21,122 bases of DNA from Boothiomyces macroporosus (lineage: Eukaryota > Chytridiomycota > Chytridiomycetes > Rhizophydiales > Terramycetaceae): assembly GCA_027604185.1 (NCBI GenBank), contig JADGKB010000175.1, positions 1 to 21,122 on the forward strand. Direction: 5' to 3'. Within the stretch, counting starts at the first letter, position 1, and every line of letters starts with the position of its first letter. The notes under the pieces were generated by a model. It had not been told where the DNA came from, searched no databases, and saw only the letters and a list, made by a program, of their open reading frames with translations. Shown here piece after piece: positions 15,525 to 21,122 of this stretch. The translations under genes were made by a program, and so were the position numbers.

Positions 15525-16295
15525 ATGGACTTTTGCAATGTACTTTCTGGAATAGCTTTGGGGATGACTCTAAATGATATAGGACTATCTCAAGTTGTCA
15601 AGGGAAAGAGGATACCCGTGCTAATGTTCATAACTGCAATCACTGCGTTAATTTATGTCTTGGGTGCAGAATTATTAATACACGCAAACATGGGTTCCTC
15701 ATCTATTCTGCCAATCTTAGTTGGAGTGCTAATGAATTTTTGTGATGCTATTTCGACTATCCTATTCAGTTTTGCAATGATATCGCGACTAGTTGCTATT
15801 CTTCCAGTGGGTCCATTCAAAAAGTACTTGTATTTTATTATGATTATCCCCTTGACTTATCCTGCTGTTGATATATATGCGGCGTTCTTGTTGATTGGCT
15901 TTCCACTCAGTCCCAAAACCAGTATTGTAATGTTTGCAATAGGAAATTTCGCTTGTGGATTGACATTCTTTACGATTGATTTGGCATTGACAATGTGGTT
16001 GGTGAAACACAAAAATGGCAGCATTCGCACTATCTATTACTTTCCATTTGTTGCTGGATTACTTTATATGGGAGTGGCAATTGGGACAGCTGCAAATCCA
16101 TCAATCGACTCTGCGCCAATCTATCTTGCGTATTCACTGGATATCCTTGCTTACCAGCAAGTTTTACGAAACCTGGTGAATGGTGCGCCAATGAAAAAAA
16201 GGAGTAGCTCAATGAAGTCTTCATTTCTCTCAAGAAATCGCAAAAAGCTGAAAATTTCCTTTGGAAATATAACATCGAACAGTCAGAAAGAATAA
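15525..16295 (+). CDS. Predicted seven-helix membrane protein C, copy 2 (256 aa)
   Basis: Identical to copy 1, including the TGACGTCA 27 bp upstream (15490-15497) and the AATAAA overlapping the stop. Confidence 0.83.
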   Translation: MDFCNVLSGIALGMTLNDIGLSQVVKGKRIPVLMFITAITALIYVLGAELLIHANMGSSSILPILVGVLMNFCDAISTILFSFAMISRLVAILPVGPFKKYLYFIMIIPLTYPAVDIYAAFLLIGFPLSPKTSIVMFAIGNFACGLTFFTIDLALTMWLVKHKNGSIRTIYYFPFVAGLLYMGVAIGTAANPSIDSAPIYLAYSLDILAYQQVLRNLVNGAPMKKRSSSMKSSFLSRNRKKLKISFGNITSNSQKE

Positions 16296-16732
16296 TAAAA
16301 TAGATTACCCAATGAGCCTGATAGAAAGTTTGAAATCATTTTAAATGAAAGTATCAAAGTGTTTTCACAATGTTGGCGGGTTTCAACTACCACTTGAGTG
16401 AAAAACGCGTTTGGCGGGCGAAACTCCGTTGGAATAATTCACATTCCCAACACAAGCTATTTACATTTGGATTACTCCTACAGGCTTTAAATTTCTAATT
16501 GAGATTATCTGAATTTTAGTTTGCGAAATCATTCCAATCTTGGAATTTGACCAGTTTAGTCAGGCAATTTAATCTAATCATATCAAACGTAGTTAATCTA
16601 CACACTTGATATCAAAAGTGACAGTAATTCAACTGCAATTAATTTGGTCCTTGTGGATTTCGTGATAGGTGTACGTCACCCATGTTAATCTATATAAAGG
16701 AATAGAGCGCACAGAATTAACAGTACTAGAAA

Positions 16733-17572
16733 ATGGATGTATGCAATTTTTTGTCTGGCGTTGCTTTGGGGATGACAGTTAGTGATATTGGCCTTCAACC
16801 AGTGATTGCAGGCAAGAAAATTCCAGTGTTGATGTTTCTCACAGCCGTAACAGCATTTATCTACATTTTGGGGTTTGAAATCCAAGCAAGAGTGCCTTTG
16901 GACCCCTCTAGTCCGGAATATGCTGCAGTAGGTGTGCTTATGAGCATTGCGGATGCTGTCACGTCCATTCCATACACATATGCCATGATTTCCAGATTGA
17001 TAGCCATCTTACCAATCGGCACAAGGAAAAACTACTTGTATATGGTTATGATAGTCCCTCTTGTGTATCCAGTTGTGGATATCTATGCCATTTTGCTTTT
17101 ACTTGGGTATCCATTAAACCCAGTCACTAGTGCCAAGCTTTTCGCTGTTGGTGGGTTTGCGTTTGGCTTCACATTCTTTGTGATCGATATTGCTGTTACG
17201 TTATGGCTGCTAAAGTACAACTCGAGTGATCACAAGTTGATATACTATTTTCCATTCTTTGCAGGTTTATTATACATGGCAACTACGATTGCGGCGGCCT
17301 TCAACACAAATATTGATTCTTCTCCGGTGTATTTGGCGTACTGCATTGATATCTTGGCTTATCAGCAAGTCTCAAGAAGTTTGACAAGAGCTGTGGTTGC
17401 TCCAAAGAAAGGCTCTGACAAAGGCTCTCAAAAAAAGAATGATTCAGGATCTACTTCTACAAAAAATACTGATTCTAGTTCTTCTTCAATCAAATCTCCA
17501 GTAGTTGGAAAAATGAATTCAAAGAGAAACATTCCTATTGGGAAATCTGTAATGCAAAATGATGCGCAATGA
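16733..17572 (+). CDS. Predicted seven-helix membrane protein D, copy 2 (279 aa)
   Basis: Identical to copy 1, with the same CRE-like site, TATA box (16691-16699) and low-complexity Ser/Lys tail. Confidence 0.85.
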   Translation: MDVCNFLSGVALGMTVSDIGLQPVIAGKKIPVLMFLTAVTAFIYILGFEIQARVPLDPSSPEYAAVGVLMSIADAVTSIPYTYAMISRLIAILPIGTRKNYLYMVMIVPLVYPVVDIYAILLLLGYPLNPVTSAKLFAVGGFAFGFTFFVIDIAVTLWLLKYNSSDHKLIYYFPFFAGLLYMATTIAAAFNTNIDSSPVYLAYCIDILAYQQVSRSLTRAVVAPKKGSDKGSQKKNDSGSTSTKNTDSSSSSIKSPVVGKMNSKRNIPIGKSVMQNDAQ

Positions 17573-18047
17573 ATAAAAACGCGTGTGAAATTTAAAGCCA
17601 TCTTTAAGGAAATTTAAATTCTTCAGCAAGTTGAAACATGAAACTCTCTTTAAAGCTTATCCCTTGGTTAAGTTGATTCCATATTGGGTAACGATCCAGC
17701 AATAAGCAAATGTAACTCCATACCCAAACCTTTATATCCCCGAAATAAACCTCGGGCAAATGAATTCAATTCGACTAGCAACACGGCAATTTAGCTTTTT
17801 ATCCACACACATTTAGCGATTTCTTTATAATATCTGGGGAGAGATGATTTGCATAAATTTTCACAAGATCCTTGCCAGATCGCGTCACCAGGCAAACAGA
17901 CAAGCAGACAAATCCAACACGATATATCGCTTATCAGCTCACAAACATATAGGATCTTTAATTTGTGAATTCTGTCAAGAACAATCTAAAATATACGTCA
18001 TCATGGAAACGTCATGATAATTATCTCTTTTTAACTTTACTAAAATT

Positions 18048-18836
18048 ATGGACGTATGCAACTTTTTTTCAGGAATTGTATTGGGAATGACCTTGTACGA
18101 TATTGGCTTACAACCACTCTTGGCCAGAAAATACATACCAGTGCTCATCTTTTTAACAGCAATCACAGCCTTAATCTACATTTTCTTTTTTGAAATATTG
18201 GCTATGGTTCCAATGGATCCCAACTCTACATCCTACATAGCGGTAGGGGTTCTGATGAATATCATGGACGGAGTTTCCTCAATTCCGTTCACTCTGGCGA
18301 TGATTTCCAGACTGGTTGCAATTTTGCCGTCCAATGGCTACAAAAAGTATTTGTACGTGGTCATGATTGTACCTTTGGTATATCCAATAGTGGATATTTA
18401 TGCCATCTTGCTTTTGGTTGGGTTTCCATTGAATCCCCAAACAAGTCTTTTACTTTTCGCAATTGGTGGATTCGCCTACGGACTAACCTTTTTCTGCTTG
18501 GATGTTTGTGTAACTGTATGGTTGGTGCGTCACAATACTGACAAGCACAAGTGGGTGTTCTATTTTCCGTTTTTCGCTGGGTTAGGTTACATGGTTATTT
18601 CAATTGTAACTGCTTTGGATCCAAACTTTGACTCTACTCCAATTTACCTTGCGTACAGCATTGATATTCTTGCGTATCAACAAGTTTCTCGAAATTTGAC
18701 CAACGTCGTGCTGACCAAAGGATCTGGCTCTGACAGTGACAAAAATCATGAAAGAGAAAGCGTTAGAGGTATCGCAAGAAAGCCTTCGAAAGTTATCCAA
18801 CAAACCGTGCCAGCTATCCCAGCTGAAGATGTTTGA
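18048..18836 (+). CDS. Predicted seven-helix membrane protein E, copy 2 (262 aa)
   Basis: Identical to copy 1 and again convergent with the TBC gene, with 54 bp between stop codons. Confidence 0.85.
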   Translation: MDVCNFFSGIVLGMTLYDIGLQPLLARKYIPVLIFLTAITALIYIFFFEILAMVPMDPNSTSYIAVGVLMNIMDGVSSIPFTLAMISRLVAILPSNGYKKYLYVVMIVPLVYPIVDIYAILLLVGFPLNPQTSLLLFAIGGFAYGLTFFCLDVCVTVWLVRHNTDKHKWVFYFPFFAGLGYMVISIVTALDPNFDSTPIYLAYSIDILAYQQVSRNLTNVVLTKGSGSDSDKNHERESVRGIARKPSKVIQQTVPAIPAEDV

Positions 18837-18890
18837 CGAGTAGCCGGTGCAATAGATTTTTGAATAAAGAACTGAATATAAAACAATATA

Positions 18891-20777
18891 TTATTTCATT
18901 TGTGCCTTCAGCTTAACTACTTCCATCCTCAAAGCTTCCTTTTCATTTTCAACGTTTGCCAAGGCCATTCGCGCGTCCAATAATTGTTGCTCCAAGTCGT
19001 GAACATGGTCCTGCAAATCCGCGTTTTTTCTGATCAATTCGATATTTTTTTGTGCTAGCTCGTCCATTTCTGATTGAACTTGATGTTCAGCATGCTTACG
19101 ATCACCAGTAAGTATCTTTTTAAATCCATTGACTTGTTCCTGTAACTCTTCATTTCTGTCGAATTGGCGCTAAATTAACCAGTAGTTACTTCACATTTGT
19201 CTTTTTCTTCAATAAAATTATTGACCAAGTCGATATGCTCTCTATTTAAAAGCTCATAGTTCTGTTCCAGCAGTTTGTAAGATTTCATCAATTTCCTATT
19301 TTCACTCTTCATTTTTTCCAATTCTATAACTTCTGGAGACGATTGTCGGAGTATTTCAATAAACTCTGTTTCCCACAAGTCAAGTTTACGCTTTGAAATT
19401 TTGATTTGCGATGCGTCTACTATCAGCCTGTTAACATCTTCAATATATTGTTCAAATAATTCTATCATAAGGGATACCCAAACCTTCTTTTAAATATTCC
19501 AGCAATTTTTCAAACTCTAATGTCACAATGGTGTCTTGGTTATGTTTTATCAAAGCAAGCGCGAACCGTAGTACTGCCTCCGATCCCTCAGCAAAGATGA
19601 TGTCAAAGATTCTAAATACAATTTCTAGAGGGAATCGGTAAGCAAATACAGTCATAAACCACTGAGAAGCATACATGGTAGATTTAATATCTTGCTTCTC
19701 CAAATGCTTGAAAACTGTTGGAAATTGCTCTGCAATCAGCTTGTCAAATTGATAGTTTCTGACTTGTAAACCAATCATTTTGGGACCATACAGATCCCTA
19801 AAGTCGAAATCATTCATTAGCCTAACCAATACACAAAAGGCTTGCTCTTCTGGCATCTGGAGTTAATATAAAGTACATTCAGAAGCAGCGGACCCACCAC
19901 GAACGGTAAACCTTGACAATAACCAATCTCTGGGTCGAATAGAGCGTACGCTAAAGTTAAAAAAAGAAACCTTTGAGGACATTAAACAAGCTAGTCTGTC
20001 CAGGTCCTTCTGGATCCTTAAAGAACTCGTGTCCAGGAAAAGTTCTTGCCAAATCTCTCCTTATAATTTTTTCCAATCTGGTTTGCCGTTCTAGCAACCC
20101 CATATATTCTTCTTCCAGACTCTCGCTCTTGCTGTTTGACATTAATTGCCACATCATTCCTCTAATAGGCTCAGGCAACCTGTTTTAAACGCCATTTACC
20201 CTTTCCTCAAATGCTGTCTAAACTGCCTGGGATTTGAAGCAATGATATTATCATAATCGTTGATTACTTTACCCCAGAACTCCCAATCCATTGGGTCTTT
20301 GTCCGCATCATCGGATTTACCCATAAACGAATTCTTTGCAGATTGGAATCCGTTAGATAATTCTGTGAACCAAGTTCCTGCTTTTTTTAAAGACAGCTCT
20401 CCCGTCGATTTTGCATGATACTTTAATCTTGACAGAATAAATTCATCCTCCTCTTCTTCCGGGGTCAATATTCTCTCTTCAACTTTGACCTGTTCAACAA
20501 GCTTTTCCTTTTCCCCAGTACCTCCAAAAGACCGCACAACAAAATTAGTAATATCTGAGGGCGGTTTCAGAGTCATAATACTCTTGAATATCGAGCTGGA
20601 TTCCTTTTCCTTTTCTTTTTCAGTGGTTATCGTCGAGTTAAATTTAATGGGGTCGTGAGTGAAGCTTTCAACTGACATGGTTGTCGGCTGCCCCTTGTTC
20701 CTCCTGAATGAAACTCGCTCTTTTGGTGATTTTACAATGTCGCCTTCTTCTGGAGTTTTGAAATCCTCGTCATCCAT
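18891..20777 (-). CDS. TBC-domain Rab GTPase-activating protein (Gyp5/EVI5 type), six exons, copy 2
   Basis: Identical to copy 1. Exons are 20777-20200, 20179-19971, 19950-19877, 19856-19484, 19461-19190 and 19169-18891. Both catalytic fingers (R238, Q275) and all five mini-introns are retained. There is no sign of pseudogenisation, as expected for a very recent duplicate or an assembly repeat. Confidence 0.9.
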
Positions 20778-20823
20778 GATTGAAAAAGTAAAAGCGAGTA
20801 TTTGGCAATTTCAACAATTTCAA

Positions 20824-21036
20824 TTAGGCCGCTAAGCAGTACAGAGTCGAATATTTGGGTGTATACGCAGGAGGCGAAGGATAATTTATTAGTGCTGGAT
20901 CAGGTGGTACATTATCCCAAAGAATACCAGGAATTCTCATGTCGGATATGCGACCAAATATATAGGCAGTTTCATTCGCATTCAAACAAGTATTTTCTTC
21001 AATTTGCGGTGTGTTTTTGACTGATTGAGCTCCCAT
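20824..21036 (-). CDS. Possible small protein upstream of the TBC gene (70 aa), copy 2
   Basis: Same frame and sequence as 10677-10889. In this copy it lies 86 bp from the window end, so its upstream region is cut short. No recognised family. Confidence 0.38.
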   Translation of the reverse strand: MGAQSVKNTPQIEENTCLNANETAYIFGRISDMRIPGILWDNVPPDPALINYPSPPAYTPKYSTLYCLAA

Positions 21037-21122
21037 ACAGACTGTAAATGACTATAAAATATTTATTAACATTGGGGGGTTTCAAAGTTGAACAAATTTA
21101 ACAATGTACAACAAAAATTTGC

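Larger units (their letters stand above)
10976..21122. repeat. Tandem duplication unit, copy 2 (10,147 bp)
   Basis: This is a direct, same-orientation copy of 829-10975, joined to it with no spacer. Within the first 1.26 kb it differs at 14 sites. From 12240 to the end I saw no difference. Its last base is the last base of the window, so a third copy or the true right junction is not visible. The junction 10975/10976 has no evident insertion or mobile-element sequence. Confidence 0.97.

Noticed and set aside
1..21122. CRISPR array, bacterial operon or phage content
   Set aside because: No short regularly spaced repeats, no ribosome-binding sites; spliceosomal introns, TATA boxes and AATAAA signals show a eukaryotic nuclear source.

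Overview
The window is eukaryotic nuclear DNA, AT-rich, with well-formed TATA boxes, AATAAA polyadenylation signals and GT-AG introns read with the standard code. Gene content (F-box/leucine-rich-repeat proteins, a Gyp5/EVI5-type Rab GTPase-activating protein, a SAM-dependent methyltransferase) suits a fungus or other compact opisthokont. I cannot name the species. The most diagnostic trait is intron size: four of the five introns in the Rab-GAP gene are exactly 20 nt, which is exceptionally short.

Layout. Positions 1-545 hold the 5' part of a minus-strand methyltransferase gene that runs off the left edge. Positions 546-828 are unique sequence containing a small relic of an F-box/LRR gene. 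From 829 to the last base, the window consists of two head-to-tail copies of one 10,147-bp unit (829-10975 and 10976-21122). The window ends exactly at the end of the second copy.

Each unit carries, on the plus strand, two paralogous F-box/LRR genes (A, B) and three paralogous genes for a predicted seven-helix membrane protein (C, D, E). On the minus strand, convergent with E, it carries a six-exon TBC-domain Rab-GAP gene, preceded by a possible 70-residue ORF.

By eye, all 14 differences between the copies lie in the first 1.26 kb (929-2092), in the promoter and 5' half of gene A. I found none in the remaining 8.9 kb. That is the pattern left by unequal crossing-over between two diverged A genes. 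It is also what an assembler would produce by looping through a repeat, so the second copy must be verified.

How the genes may work together (inference): the F-box/LRR proteins should be substrate-recognition subunits of SCF ubiquitin ligases, with LRRs as the variable binding surface. The seven-helix proteins look like surface receptors or transporters of a lineage-specific family. bZIP-type sites (TGACTCA, TGACGTCA, TACGTCA) lie just upstream of gene A and of C, D and E, and in A and D the site sits exactly 12 bp before the TATA box. The F-box and membrane-protein genes may therefore be co-regulated. The Rab-GAP gene looks like an ordinary housekeeping gene carried along in the duplication.
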